64,000 nt of DNA from Aldehydirespirator sp965205155 (GTDB lineage Bacteria > Actinomycetota > Acidimicrobiia > Acidimicrobiales > Aldehydirespiratoraceae). The stretch spans positions 3,224,001 to 3,288,000 of the forward strand of contig OZ242033.1 of the NCBI GenBank assembly GCA_965205155.1, read 5' to 3'. Under the pieces are notes generated by a model that saw nothing but the letters and a program-made list of their open reading frames with translations, was not told where the DNA came from and ran no database searches. The position numbers and the translations under genes are program-made. This document shows, in pieces, positions 16,506-26,013 of this stretch (the stretch's first letter is position 1; each line of letters starts with the position of its first letter).

Positions 16506-19355
16506 GTGGCTGACAAGACGATCAGCGAGTGGCACAGTCAACTCGACGACCACTTCATCGCGCTGCGAAGTGCGCGCGACGCCGTCAGCCCTGGTAGCCC
16601 TGTATTCGCGCTTGAGCATGGCCTCGACCTGGAAGGAGAACTTCCCGAGCTTCAGGACGTGGTGCGTGCTGCTGTCGCGGGGAGGCGGCTACCGTGGCAC
16701 GCGGGATTGCCGCTTGTCGTCTATGCGGCTGAGATCGGCTACCGGTATCAGGGCGACGAGTATTGGCCCGTGTTCGAGGAGGAGACGCCGGGGTGGCAAC
16801 GCCGCGGCTCGACAGGCCGCGAGTACATCCGCAAGAAATACGAGCTGTTCGCAGCAACCTACGGTGGAGCACACCCCTCGGGAGTGTGGGCCAGGTGGTT
16901 CAAGAACATCGCGTGGCCGATCACCCACGCGGTCCTGCCGGCTGACCTCCAGAGACACCTAGCCCGCCTGCTCTCCGACTATCGCCATGAGTTCACCGCG
17001 GAACTCTTGGAGGATCATGACGCGCTGGGAGAGCGGCTGGCGGCCTACAGCGGCGGTACCTCGTCGCGGTTTCGGAAGTTCGCGGAGAACACATCGCTGT
17101 TGGGATTGGTCGCAGGCTCCCTTCTGCTTGGCGACGAAGACGAGACGCCACTGCTCAGTGCGGACGTGCTGCACCGGATCGTGGCCGACCTGAGCCATGA
17201 GCGGCAGGCAGGCGCCTGGCTACGGAATGCTAAGCGGACAGCCGTTCAGGTGCGACGGAAGGGGCTACTTGGTCGATCGATGGGAGCACGGCCCGCGTCG
17301 CTGGAACTGGACAAGCGAGGGGTGAGGCTGGAGTCGGCTCTGTCGCTTCGTCAGTCTCACGATGGCTGGACCGTCTACATCGCGGTTCCGAGTTACGAGC
17401 CGCTTGTCCGCCAGTTCCCATCGATACGCGGCGAAGTGGAACGGCTCCGTTGCAGCATCGAAGGAGTGCCAGGCTTCCGTGCTCGGGGAAGCCTGATGTA
17501 CCAGCAAGGGCCAATGCCATTGACAGCAATGCCACCCCCGATGCTGTCGCCCATCGCAGTCGAAGGCGCCTCCGAGTTCTTGTCCCAGCTACTGGTTGAC
17601 CACTGTCGGATCTCCGCTGAGCCCTGGCTGTTCCGAATCGGGGAGACAGGTCTGGCGACGCAGGCACGGACGAACCGCGTCCGGCCGGGCCAGGACTACA
17701 TCTTGCTCCAGGGGGCAGCACACGGGGTAGGCGGATTGGTGGATGCGACCGTGATCGATCTTCTCACGCAAGGAGTCAGCGGCCTGCGGTTCAGCGTTCC
17801 AGATGGAGTTGATGACGCTTTCCTCGAAGCGATGCGCCAGATGGGACTGAGCCTTGTTTCGGAGGTTGCTGTCTGGCCCGCGGGACTCCCACCGTCGTCG
17901 TGGGACGGCGAGGGCCACGCAGCATGGCCGGCCGGCGATAGTCCCGTCTTGGGTGTCCGAAGCCAGAGACGGGTTGGAAAGTGCGTTGTTTCCACATCGG
18001 AGGATGTGGTCCAGTTCCCGTGGCCAGACGCGGGGGACAGGGCCTTTGTTCAGCTAACGAACCTGGAGATCGGCACTCATCGTGTCGAGGTTGTGCTACT
18101 GGATGCGGATGAACCGCCGCAAGCGGTAGCACAAGGCCAGATCATGGTCCGAATACTGGAGCCTGTTGACAGCACGTCGGCAGCGAGTGCCCGGCAGGGG
18201 ATTCAGACGTGGGTTCATCCCGCGCGGCCAACTCTTGAAGAACTGTGGAGCGGAACGGCGGCCCTCGTTGTCGAAGGGCCGCAGGGTGAGAAGGCCCACT
18301 TCAAGATGCGCTTGATGACCCGCGGCGGACGGAAGACCCTCGCCAAGACATCATTTTCGTCGGCGTTGCCTGTGAATGAGGCCCGATGGCACGAACTACT
18401 TCGAGCGGCTCAAGGAAACTCGCGACTTACATCGACGGTAGGCCGAGCCGAGGAGATACTCATTGTTGCCTCCAACCCAGTCCTTGGACGTGCGGAGATC
18501 AGGGCCGAGCGTCCCTTCGAACCACTCAGGTGGAGCACCGGATACGACCGTGACGGCGCGTACGCCCGCCTCATCGATCACATGGGCAGCGATGACCTTC
18601 AGATTCGATACTCGGATGTGACTACGCCAGCCGAGTTAGTCCAGATTCGTCATAGCGACGGCGAGAGGATCAGATCCGAGAATGGGGCCCTCGTCGTTGC
18701 GCTCGCTGACGGCATGCAGGCGGCTGTTGTTCTTCGTCCACATGTGAGCGGTGGCTTTGAATCACTCCGTAAGCTCAACATACGGCCATCCCTGCAGACC
18801 GGAAGCCGCTCGGCTGCTTCCGTCCACCGCATGATCGAACTCGCAAGGATCTGGACTTGGCTTGCGGTGCCTCCCGACCAGTACGCCGCCATGCTGCAGT
18901 CGCAGGTCAACGATGCGATAGTCGCACGTACGAGTGGCATGATCGCCTACGGCAAGTGGTGGGAAGTTGAACGGGAAGTGCTGTCTGGGCGACGTGTGTC
19001 GCGCGAACGGCTTCTGTCTGCACTCGGACGTTCACCAGCGGAGCGTGCGGCAGCGACTCAACTCATTGATATCGCGCCACAGGTTGGCGCGAACTCAGGC
19101 CATCGCACAATCGAGTTCGCCCAGGCGCTCAACGCTTACGGATGGCAGGCCTTCACAGAGTTCGCTGAACCCATTCTCCGTCTTGCCACCGCCCCCGGGG
19201 CAATCGATCTGACCCACTCCCTCTCTGCCGCAGCGATCGACGCCGTCATCAGGAAGCCAGCGCTTGTTCGTCTCGCGCGCTGCTTCGCCGTTGCGGTCTG
19301 CGATTCCGATCAGGACCCGGACGCCTCGCTACTCGCGGAGTGGCCATGGGAATAG
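16506..19355 (+). CDS. Island gene 1: 949-aa protein of unknown function
   Basis: 949 aa from GTG at 16506 with GGGAG 9 nt upstream. I do not recognise a catalytic domain. The first about 170 residues carry aromatic-rich patches such as PVFALEHGLD, AAEIGYRYQGDEYWPVF and KNIAWPITHAVLPADL that look conserved. The middle has Ig-like strands, and the C-terminal third is helical. No signal peptide, membrane segment or P-loop is seen. It is first of four coupled genes ending in a DruE-like helicase and a nuclease. Type III Druantia has a large uncharacterised protein (DruH) next to DruE, so a DruH-like role is possible from position and size only. Codon use is less GC-biased than in the flanking genes. 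Confidence 0.8.
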   Translation: MADKTISEWHSQLDDHFIALRSARDAVSPGSPVFALEHGLDLEGELPELQDVVRAAVAGRRLPWHAGLPLVVYAAEIGYRYQGDEYWPVFEEETPGWQRRGSTGREYIRKKYELFAATYGGAHPSGVWARWFKNIAWPITHAVLPADLQRHLARLLSDYRHEFTAELLEDHDALGERLAAYSGGTSSRFRKFAENTSLLGLVAGSLLLGDEDETPLLSADVLHRIVADLSHERQAGAWLRNAKRTAVQVRRKGLLGRSMGARPASLELDKRGVRLESALSLRQSHDGWTVYIAVPSYEPLVRQFPSIRGEVERLRCSIEGVPGFRARGSLMYQQGPMPLTAMPPPMLSPIAVEGASEFLSQLLVDHCRISAEPWLFRIGETGLATQARTNRVRPGQDYILLQGAAHGVGGLVDATVIDLLTQGVSGLRFSVPDGVDDAFLEAMRQMGLSLVSEVAVWPAGLPPSSWDGEGHAAWPAGDSPVLGVRSQRRVGKCVVSTSEDVVQFPWPDAGDRAFVQLTNLEIGTHRVEVVLLDADEPPQAVAQGQIMVRILEPVDSTSAASARQGIQTWVHPARPTLEELWSGTAALVVEGPQGEKAHFKMRLMTRGGRKTLAKTSFSSALPVNEARWHELLRAAQGNSRLTSTVGRAEEILIVASNPVLGRAEIRAERPFEPLRWSTGYDRDGAYARLIDHMGSDDLQIRYSDVTTPAELVQIRHSDGERIRSENGALVVALADGMQAAVVLRPHVSGGFESLRKLNIRPSLQTGSRSAASVHRMIELARIWTWLAVPPDQYAAMLQSQVNDAIVARTSGMIAYGKWWEVEREVLSGRRVSRERLLSALGRSPAERAAATQLIDIAPQVGANSGHRTIEFAQALNAYGWQAFTEFAEPILRLATAPGAIDLTHSLSAAAIDAVIRKPALVRLARCFAVAVCDSDQDPDASLLAEWPWE

Positions 19356-20452
19356 CGCAGCTCCATCGAGACGATGTCGTGGCGGCCACCGTTGAGGCGC
19401 TTGGCTTGGACGCAGCGGCTGCCGACTTGGAAACCCCAGAGGTCCTTGCCGCCATCGTGCGGCGAGCCGCTTCATTCCTCTGTCCGATCACTCCAGGTGC
19501 CTTGGCGCGCAGCGTCGGGGAGTGCCTCGACGGACTTGTTTCCAAGGACCAGCCCGCAACTCCCGGCTCGCTCGTGGGGGCCATGCTGGAGGAGCTGGTC
19601 GCCTACGGGGACCTCGTCGAGGCCCCGATCGAAGACGATCAGAGTGGCATCTCACGGCGGCTGCTCTTCCTGGCTCAGCCGTCGTACGTGCCTCTATCCT
19701 CCGGACTCTGCCTCCTGGTCGGTATCCGAGCAGACGGCCTCCCGATCGACGATGGGTCGCTCGATGACCGAGTTGACTACTACAACCACACGCGACGGGT
19801 GACGCTCGAGAGCGATGAGGAACCGGCCGATGTGCTGGGAAGCCTGGGGCTCCGCGAGTTGAATGACCAACAATGGATCAAACACCCGACACAGATCGCA
19901 GCGGCTGCTCTTGTCAAACAGTATTCGGCTCGACTAGCTGCGGCCAGCGCTTCAGGCTCGATGGAAGACGTCCGGATTCTCGATCCCACGACTCCGGTGA
20001 CGTACTACCGGGGCCGCTGGCGCGTTCCCACCCAGGGTGACAACGGCAAGTTCGTTGGGCGACGCCCCATACAATTCGGAGCAGATCAGTGGTGCTACTG
20101 CGACCTCGTCGACGGGGAGGTAACGAGCCTCGTTGATCTTCCGGCGGAGGACCGTCTGGGCCGAGGATGCGACGAAGCTTGGCACCTACAGGCTGCGATC
20201 GACTCTGTAGCGGGGACACCCCAGCTTCTGCGAGTGCGACCTGGGAGAATCGCGGGCGAGGTCGTCATTGAGTTCCAGTCACCAATTCCGTCGTGGAGCC
20301 AACGCCGGCTTGACGCTCTTGGCCAGCCACTGGGACGCCAGCCGGGGAGCCTCTTCGCCTACAAGCTCTCCGACGACCTGCTTGATCAGGAACTCGCATT
20401 CCTCGAAGAAGCGATGTGGCTTCAAGTACAGCAAGCAGGAGAGGCAACGTGA
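19346..20452 (+). CDS. Island gene 2: 368-aa protein of unknown function
   Basis: 368 aa from ATG at 19346, with GGAG 5 nt upstream. It overlaps the stop of gene 1 by 10 bp; an in-frame GTG at 19340 is the alternative. The N-terminal about 110 residues are helical (DDVVAATVEALGLDAAAADL and LVGAMLEELVAYGDLVEAPI) and could be a winged-helix-like module. The rest is mixed alpha/beta with no motif I can name. Its stop overlaps the helicase start by GTGA, which argues for a stoichiometric accessory subunit of that helicase. Function unknown. Confidence 0.8.
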   Translation: MGIAQLHRDDVVAATVEALGLDAAAADLETPEVLAAIVRRAASFLCPITPGALARSVGECLDGLVSKDQPATPGSLVGAMLEELVAYGDLVEAPIEDDQSGISRRLLFLAQPSYVPLSSGLCLLVGIRADGLPIDDGSLDDRVDYYNHTRRVTLESDEEPADVLGSLGLRELNDQQWIKHPTQIAAAALVKQYSARLAAASASGSMEDVRILDPTTPVTYYRGRWRVPTQGDNGKFVGRRPIQFGADQWCYCDLVDGEVTSLVDLPAEDRLGRGCDEAWHLQAAIDSVAGTPQLLRVRPGRIAGEVVIEFQSPIPSWSQRRLDALGQPLGRQPGSLFAYKLSDDLLDQELAFLEEAMWLQVQQAGEAT

Positions 20453-23400
20453 GATCCGAGGCACTCACGATCGGAAAGACCATCACTGAGATCAGGCGCG
20501 CGCTCAAGGACTACATCGAGGCGACCTACCACATCAGCCATCCGATCCTTGTGGAGCAACGGAAGCAGTTGCTTGAAGAGCCTGGCGCCATCTATCAGGC
20601 ACCCTTTCTCGAGAGCACACCTCGCTACAAGGCGGGCCAGGCGCTCGCTGACCTACAGATCCACGACGCCGCCAAACAACTACTGCTGGCCATGGCTGAA
20701 CCCACCGAGTCTCGCGGTCCTCTCATCCATGACCCGCCATACCGACATCAGGCAGCCGCTATCGAGGCGACCGTGTCCGATGGAATGAGCCTTGCACTCA
20801 CTACCGGGACGGGCTCGGGCAAGACTGAATCATTCCTTCTACCCATTCTGTCGAAGCTGGCGATTGAGTCAGCGACGCGGCCGGAATCGTTTGTTCAGCC
20901 ATCCGTACGGGCGGTGTTGCTCTATCCGATGAACGCCCTCGTGAACGATCAACTGGGACGCCTGAGGCGCTTCTTTGGTGACGCGGCGGTCTCGGACATG
21001 TTCATGGAATGGTCCAAGCGTCCTGCAAGATTCGCCCGTTACACAAGCCGAACCTCCTACCCGGGAGTGCGGACCACAGCGAAGGACCAGGACCGACTTC
21101 GACCTATAGGTGAGTTCTACGTTGACCTGATCGACCGGGCATCGGATCCTGACGACCCAGACGCTGAGGCAGCCGCACACCTACTAGAGAGCCTGCAAAC
21201 ACGCGGCAAGTGGCCGGCCAAGCCAGATCTCAGGTCTTGGTATGGGCGACCAGGCCAGCGATGGCGGGACCGGACGGGGCGATACCAGCGAGCGGTCATG
21301 CAAACTCGGGATGTCGAGTTGATCACCAGGCACGAAGTGCTCGCCAGCCCACCGGACGTTCTTGTAACCAACTACTCCATGCTCGAGTACATGCTCATGC
21401 GGCCCCTGGAACGGCCAATCTTTGAGCGCACGCGCGACTGGCTAGCTGCTCATGAAGACGAGCGGCTGATGCTCGTGGTCGACGAGGCGCACCTGTATCG
21501 AGGCGCTGCAGGAGCCGAGGTCGGACTGCTCTTGCGGAGACTACGGGACCGGCTTGGCATTCCGCGAGACCGTCTCCAGGTCATCTGCACAAGCGCGAGT
21601 TTCAACGACCGGGACTACGCGGCGGAGTTCGCCGCCGAACTCTGCGGCACGGATCCAGACGCCTTCGTGACCCTGACCGGTGACCTTGCGCTCCGGGAGC
21701 GGTCAGGACCAGGGAGCAACGAGGACGCATCAGTTCTCGCGAGTGTCTCGCTTTCTGACTTCTATGGCGCTGAGTCGGACGAGGAGCGACTAGAGGTGCT
21801 CTCAGACCTGCTGGCATACCGAGGTGTCGCGTCGGCGTCGAGCAGTTCGGCGAGCCTCTTCGAGGCCCTACAGGACTTCCCGCCGATGGGCAGCCTTGTG
21901 AACATGACGATGCAAGTCGCCGCACCGCTTGAAGAGTTGGCCAGCGATCTCTTTCCCGAGAGCGATCTTGAGATGGCGGACCGAGCGCTCACAACCCTCA
22001 TCGCGCTTGGAAGTTCCGCACGTCCGGGTCCTACGGACCCCGGACTCCTACCGTGCCGGATCCACGCCTTCTTTCGCGGGCTACCCGGCATCTGGGCATG
22101 CCTCGACGAGGCATGCCCAGATCGTGGCGATCTTCCACCCGGACCCGTCGGAAGGACCTGGAGCCAACCTCGCGATTCGTGCCCCTGCGGCACCCGCGTA
22201 TTCGAACTGTTCACCTGCCGCAACTGTGGGACTGCGTACGCCCGTGCATACACCGACAACGTGGAATTGCCCGACTACCTATGGTCCGAGCCTGGCCAGT
22301 CGTTCGAGGCGGCCGAAGGCTACGTCAGTCAACTCTTCGCGCTTGATCTACTTCTAGAGCCTCCAACGGCTTCTGATGTCGAGCCGGCCGACCTCGATTT
22401 GATGACGGGTCGTCTTAACACCCCGCGGCTCGGCGAGCGGGTCAGGCGAGTCTTCCTGCGCCGAGATCGACTTGTCGAGCCGTCCCAGAGCGAAGATGAC
22501 CAGCACGCCAGCCCGGGAGAGTTTCGGCCGTGCGGAGTCTGCGGTGACACCGCCGCCTTTGGGCGCACGTCAGTCCAGGACCACCAAACGAAGGGCGATC
22601 AACCCTTCCAGGCGCTCGTCGCGCGGCAACTGCAGGTTCAGCCGCCGGGCCTTCAGGCTGCGAGCAGCTTTGCGCCGTTACAGGGTCGGAAGGTCCTAGT
22701 CTTCTCTGACTCTCGCCAGACCGCAGCTCGGCTGGCGCCGAACCTCCAGGACACCTCGATGCGCGACGCTTTGCGTCCGCTCATCCTGAGCGGCTGGAAG
22801 GATCTTGCGGGGGTTCCGGGCGTTGAGGACCGTATGAGCCTCGATGACCTGTTTCTCGCTGTGCTGCTGTCCTCGCAGCAAATGGGCGTCCGGCTGCGAC
22901 CCAAGCTAAAGGGCACGGAGTCTCTACACATCACTCGCGCGGTCACTCAAGCCCTCGAACGCGGCGTACTGTCGAATCAAGCAGAGGTGCTCAATCTCAT
23001 GATGGATGTCCGAGCAGAGAATCCCCCTGAGGCGCTACTACGGGCAATTCACGAGACTCTCACCAGCAAGTACTTCGGCATGCAATCGCTTGCTCTCGCA
23101 AGCCTGCGAGAAAGGGGAACGCTCACTCCCGATCTTCGAGATCTCCGCGACCTGCCAGGGATCGCAGGTCCTACTGAGAAGATCGCGTTAGCTCGCCTTT
23201 GGCTCACTGCCTGGTCCAGGAACGGATATTGGTTCCGAAGCATGACACCAAGCTTCTGGAAGACGAGTCAGGGCGTACGGCCACACGCAGGCAATTTCGC
23301 GAGGCTCGAACGCTGGCTGAACAATCGTGATGCGGTCAAGGACTTCAAGAAGTCGTGGCTGCCGACATTGCTAGAGCTGTTCGCCGAGAACGTCGCGCCG

Positions 23401-26013
23401 AAGTCGTACAGACTGTTGGCCCAGAATCTAGCGCTCGACCTCAGCCCCGAATGGGGGTATTGCCAACGGTGCCGCTCGACGCTGCGACCGTTCCCCGGAT
23501 CGACAAGGTGCACGACTTGCGGCCGTCCTGACACGGTGGTCGTGATCGATCCCAATTCAGATCCCGTCTTCGCCGCAAGGAAGGGCTACTACCGCGCAAG
23601 CTCCCTTCGAGCACTCGGACCCCTACAGGAGCCACCAGTGGCACTCATCGCTGCGGAACATACAGCGCAGTTGAATGCGGCTCAGGCTGACGAGGTGTTC
23701 TCGCGTGCCGAGCAGTATGAACTCCTGTTCCAAGATGTGGACATCGGCTTGCCTGCACCGGGAGAACAACCGCGCACTGCCATAGACGTTCTGTCATCGA
23801 CCACAACGATGGAGGTGGGGATCGACATTGGCGCACTGTCAGGGGTGGCTCTACGGAACATGCCACCAGCTCGCTCGAGCTACCAACAGCGGGCTGGCCG
23901 AGCAGGCCGGCGAGGCAACGCTGTAGCCACCGTGCTCGCCTTCGGGAGCGCGGACAGCCACGACGAACAGTACTTCCGCGAACCACAGGCGATGGTGCGG
24001 GGACCAGTCGAGGATCCGACGCTGACACTCGACAACGTCGCGATCGCCCGGCGGCACGTGACCGCCTATCTCTTCCAGCGGTACCACGAATCTCGTCTGC
24101 CTCATGTCGCTCCGGAAGAGCAGCCTCATCTGTTTGAGGTGCTAGGAACGGTCCAAGACTTCCTCGGCGAGAACTCAACACTCAACCGTCGAGACTTTGA
24201 GGCGTGGCTCTGCGAGAACGAGCGCGAGTTGAGGGAGTCGATACAGGACTGGCTTCCTCAGTCTCTGACGCAGGCAGATCGTGAGGATCTGCTCGAACAG
24301 TTGGTGCACGCGACCCTGCAGGTCGTCGACTCTGCCTTGCCATCCGATGACGCAGCAGGTGGGGATTCCGAAGGGGCATCGGCGAGCATGGGGGTGCACG
24401 GAGTAGCCGAGGGCCAGGACAACGAACTGCTGATTGAGGCTCCTCCCGAAGTCGATGAGGAGCCCAGCACGGCGGTCCGGTCTGCGACAAACCTGCTAGA
24501 TCGCCTGCTCTACAAGGGAGTTCTCCCGCGATACGCCTTCCCAACAGACGTTGTGTCCTTCCACGTCTTCGACCGCAACCGATCAAGCCGGTTTCGGCCG
24601 ATGTTCGAATATGCACCGGACCAAGGGCTGCCGGTGGCCCTCACGCAGTACGCGCCAGGCAAGGAAGTATGGATCGACGGGAAACTCTGGAAGTCCGGTG
24701 CGCTCTACTCGCCGATGCGATCCGATCGTTTCGATGCCTGGCAGGAACGCCGTCTGTACTTCGAATGCCGTATCTGCCGGTACGCGGCGACTTCAAGTCA
24801 TGAGGACGCTGACCGCGGCGAGAAGCGCAACTGCCCAGCCTGCGGAACTGAAGGGACGTTCGGACCTGCCAAGAATTGGATACGGCCACCTGGTTTCGCT
24901 CATCCGCACACCCTAGAGGAAGGGACATCACCCGAAGACCAACCAGAAAGGAGCTACGCGACTCGCGCAAGGCTCGTAGCCGAGGGCCCGGCTGACCCAG
25001 AGCGCTGGCAAGCGATCACACCTCGGCTCAGGAAGTACTTCCACCGCACTCACCTGCTCGTTACAAACAGTGGACCCGGACGAGAGGGCTACACCTACTG
25101 CACACAGTGCGGCGTCATCGGGCCAACAGCTCACCCGTCCAGCCACCTAACGGGTGAGCATCCAAAGCCATATCCGGACGATCGTCGGCCCAACTGCACA
25201 GGGTCAGCAGCCACGTCGGGCCTTGTGCTCGGCACGGACTTCATCTCAGATGTTCTTCTCATTGGACTACAAGCTGCGAGCCCGGTGACACTTCAACCCG
25301 GGTACCTCGCGACAGATGTCGCCCTCCGCACGCTGGCAGAGGCGTTGACGATTGCTGCTTCACAGACGCTTGAGATCGAACGAGCCGAGTTGCAGGCCGA
25401 ATACCGCCCGGCACTCACTCCCGGCGGACATGCCGGCCTTGAAGCCGAGGTCTACATCTACGACACGCTCGCAGGGGGTGCCGGATTCTCCCAACGCGTC
25501 GGGGATATGGGGCGGCAGGTCTTCGAGGACACACTCCTGCTGCTGCAAGAATGCCCGTCGAATTGTGACCACTCGTGCTACCGGTGTCTTCGGAGCTTCA
25601 AGAATCGCTTCGAACACGATCTGCTCGATCGGCACATCGGTGCGAGTCTCCTCCGCTACCTGCTGGACGGCACCGAGCCCTCTCTTGACAAGGCTCGGCT
25701 CGAGACCTCCACAGATCGTCTATTCGCCGACCTGGAGCGTCTGGGGACCGACGGAATCGAGTTCTACCGGAACGCCGTAGCGGACGTACCGGGCATCGGA
25801 GGCATCGAGGCACCGATCCTCGCCCGTCATTCAGCCGGAGATCTCATTGTCGGCGTCCACCCCCCACTCACACCGGGCGTCGCCGCCGAGGACCGCTTGC
25901 GAGACGCCGCCGAGTTCAGCACTACTATTCCAGTCCACCTCACTAACGAAATCCTGATCACCCGGAATCTTCCGCGAGCTAGTCAATCCGTCCTGGCCGC
26001 GCTCGGCCGATGA
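20449..26013 (+). CDS. Island gene 3: giant SF2 helicase with DUF1998 (DruE-like)
   Basis: 1,854 aa from GTG at 20449 (AGGAGAGG upstream, GTGA overlap with gene 2). Superfamily 2 ATPase motifs, in order: Walker A TTGTGSGKTE (about 118-127), NYSMLEYMLMRP, Walker B VVDEAHLYRG (about 343-352), SSTTTMEVGIDIG (about 1116-1128), and motif VI QRAGRAGRRGNAV (about 1146). Zinc-type Cys clusters lie at about 576 (CPCG, CRNCG) and 1004 (CQRC, CTTCG), plus CRIC/CPACG and CTQCG. The C-terminus is a DUF1998 module: EVYIYDTLAGGAGFSQRVGD then CPSNCDHSCYRCL. Giant single-chain helicase-DUF1998 proteins are the hallmark (DruE) of Druantia anti-phage systems; MrfA-type repair helicases share the architecture at smaller size. 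It presumably tracks DNA. Confidence 0.88.
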   Translation: MRSEALTIGKTITEIRRALKDYIEATYHISHPILVEQRKQLLEEPGAIYQAPFLESTPRYKAGQALADLQIHDAAKQLLLAMAEPTESRGPLIHDPPYRHQAAAIEATVSDGMSLALTTGTGSGKTESFLLPILSKLAIESATRPESFVQPSVRAVLLYPMNALVNDQLGRLRRFFGDAAVSDMFMEWSKRPARFARYTSRTSYPGVRTTAKDQDRLRPIGEFYVDLIDRASDPDDPDAEAAAHLLESLQTRGKWPAKPDLRSWYGRPGQRWRDRTGRYQRAVMQTRDVELITRHEVLASPPDVLVTNYSMLEYMLMRPLERPIFERTRDWLAAHEDERLMLVVDEAHLYRGAAGAEVGLLLRRLRDRLGIPRDRLQVICTSASFNDRDYAAEFAAELCGTDPDAFVTLTGDLALRERSGPGSNEDASVLASVSLSDFYGAESDEERLEVLSDLLAYRGVASASSSSASLFEALQDFPPMGSLVNMTMQVAAPLEELASDLFPESDLEMADRALTTLIALGSSARPGPTDPGLLPCRIHAFFRGLPGIWACLDEACPDRGDLPPGPVGRTWSQPRDSCPCGTRVFELFTCRNCGTAYARAYTDNVELPDYLWSEPGQSFEAAEGYVSQLFALDLLLEPPTASDVEPADLDLMTGRLNTPRLGERVRRVFLRRDRLVEPSQSEDDQHASPGEFRPCGVCGDTAAFGRTSVQDHQTKGDQPFQALVARQLQVQPPGLQAASSFAPLQGRKVLVFSDSRQTAARLAPNLQDTSMRDALRPLILSGWKDLAGVPGVEDRMSLDDLFLAVLLSSQQMGVRLRPKLKGTESLHITRAVTQALERGVLSNQAEVLNLMMDVRAENPPEALLRAIHETLTSKYFGMQSLALASLRERGTLTPDLRDLRDLPGIAGPTEKIALARLWLTAWSRNGYWFRSMTPSFWKTSQGVRPHAGNFARLERWLNNRDAVKDFKKSWLPTLLELFAENVAPKSYRLLAQNLALDLSPEWGYCQRCRSTLRPFPGSTRCTTCGRPDTVVVIDPNSDPVFAARKGYYRASSLRALGPLQEPPVALIAAEHTAQLNAAQADEVFSRAEQYELLFQDVDIGLPAPGEQPRTAIDVLSSTTTMEVGIDIGALSGVALRNMPPARSSYQQRAGRAGRRGNAVATVLAFGSADSHDEQYFREPQAMVRGPVEDPTLTLDNVAIARRHVTAYLFQRYHESRLPHVAPEEQPHLFEVLGTVQDFLGENSTLNRRDFEAWLCENERELRESIQDWLPQSLTQADREDLLEQLVHATLQVVDSALPSDDAAGGDSEGASASMGVHGVAEGQDNELLIEAPPEVDEEPSTAVRSATNLLDRLLYKGVLPRYAFPTDVVSFHVFDRNRSSRFRPMFEYAPDQGLPVALTQYAPGKEVWIDGKLWKSGALYSPMRSDRFDAWQERRLYFECRICRYAATSSHEDADRGEKRNCPACGTEGTFGPAKNWIRPPGFAHPHTLEEGTSPEDQPERSYATRARLVAEGPADPERWQAITPRLRKYFHRTHLLVTNSGPGREGYTYCTQCGVIGPTAHPSSHLTGEHPKPYPDDRRPNCTGSAATSGLVLGTDFISDVLLIGLQAASPVTLQPGYLATDVALRTLAEALTIAASQTLEIERAELQAEYRPALTPGGHAGLEAEVYIYDTLAGGAGFSQRVGDMGRQVFEDTLLLLQECPSNCDHSCYRCLRSFKNRFEHDLLDRHIGASLLRYLLDGTEPSLDKARLETSTDRLFADLERLGTDGIEFYRNAVADVPGIGGIEAPILARHSAGDLIVGVHPPLTPGVAAEDRLRDAAEFSTTIPVHLTNEILITRNLPRASQSVLAALGR

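Noticed and set aside
20449..26013. DISARM (drmA/drmB) assignment for the helicase-DUF1998 gene
   Set aside because: DISARM carries the helicase and DUF1998 on separate proteins, with a methyltransferase and a PLD-family protein; none of these accompany this gene. A DUF4338 neighbour favours Druantia.
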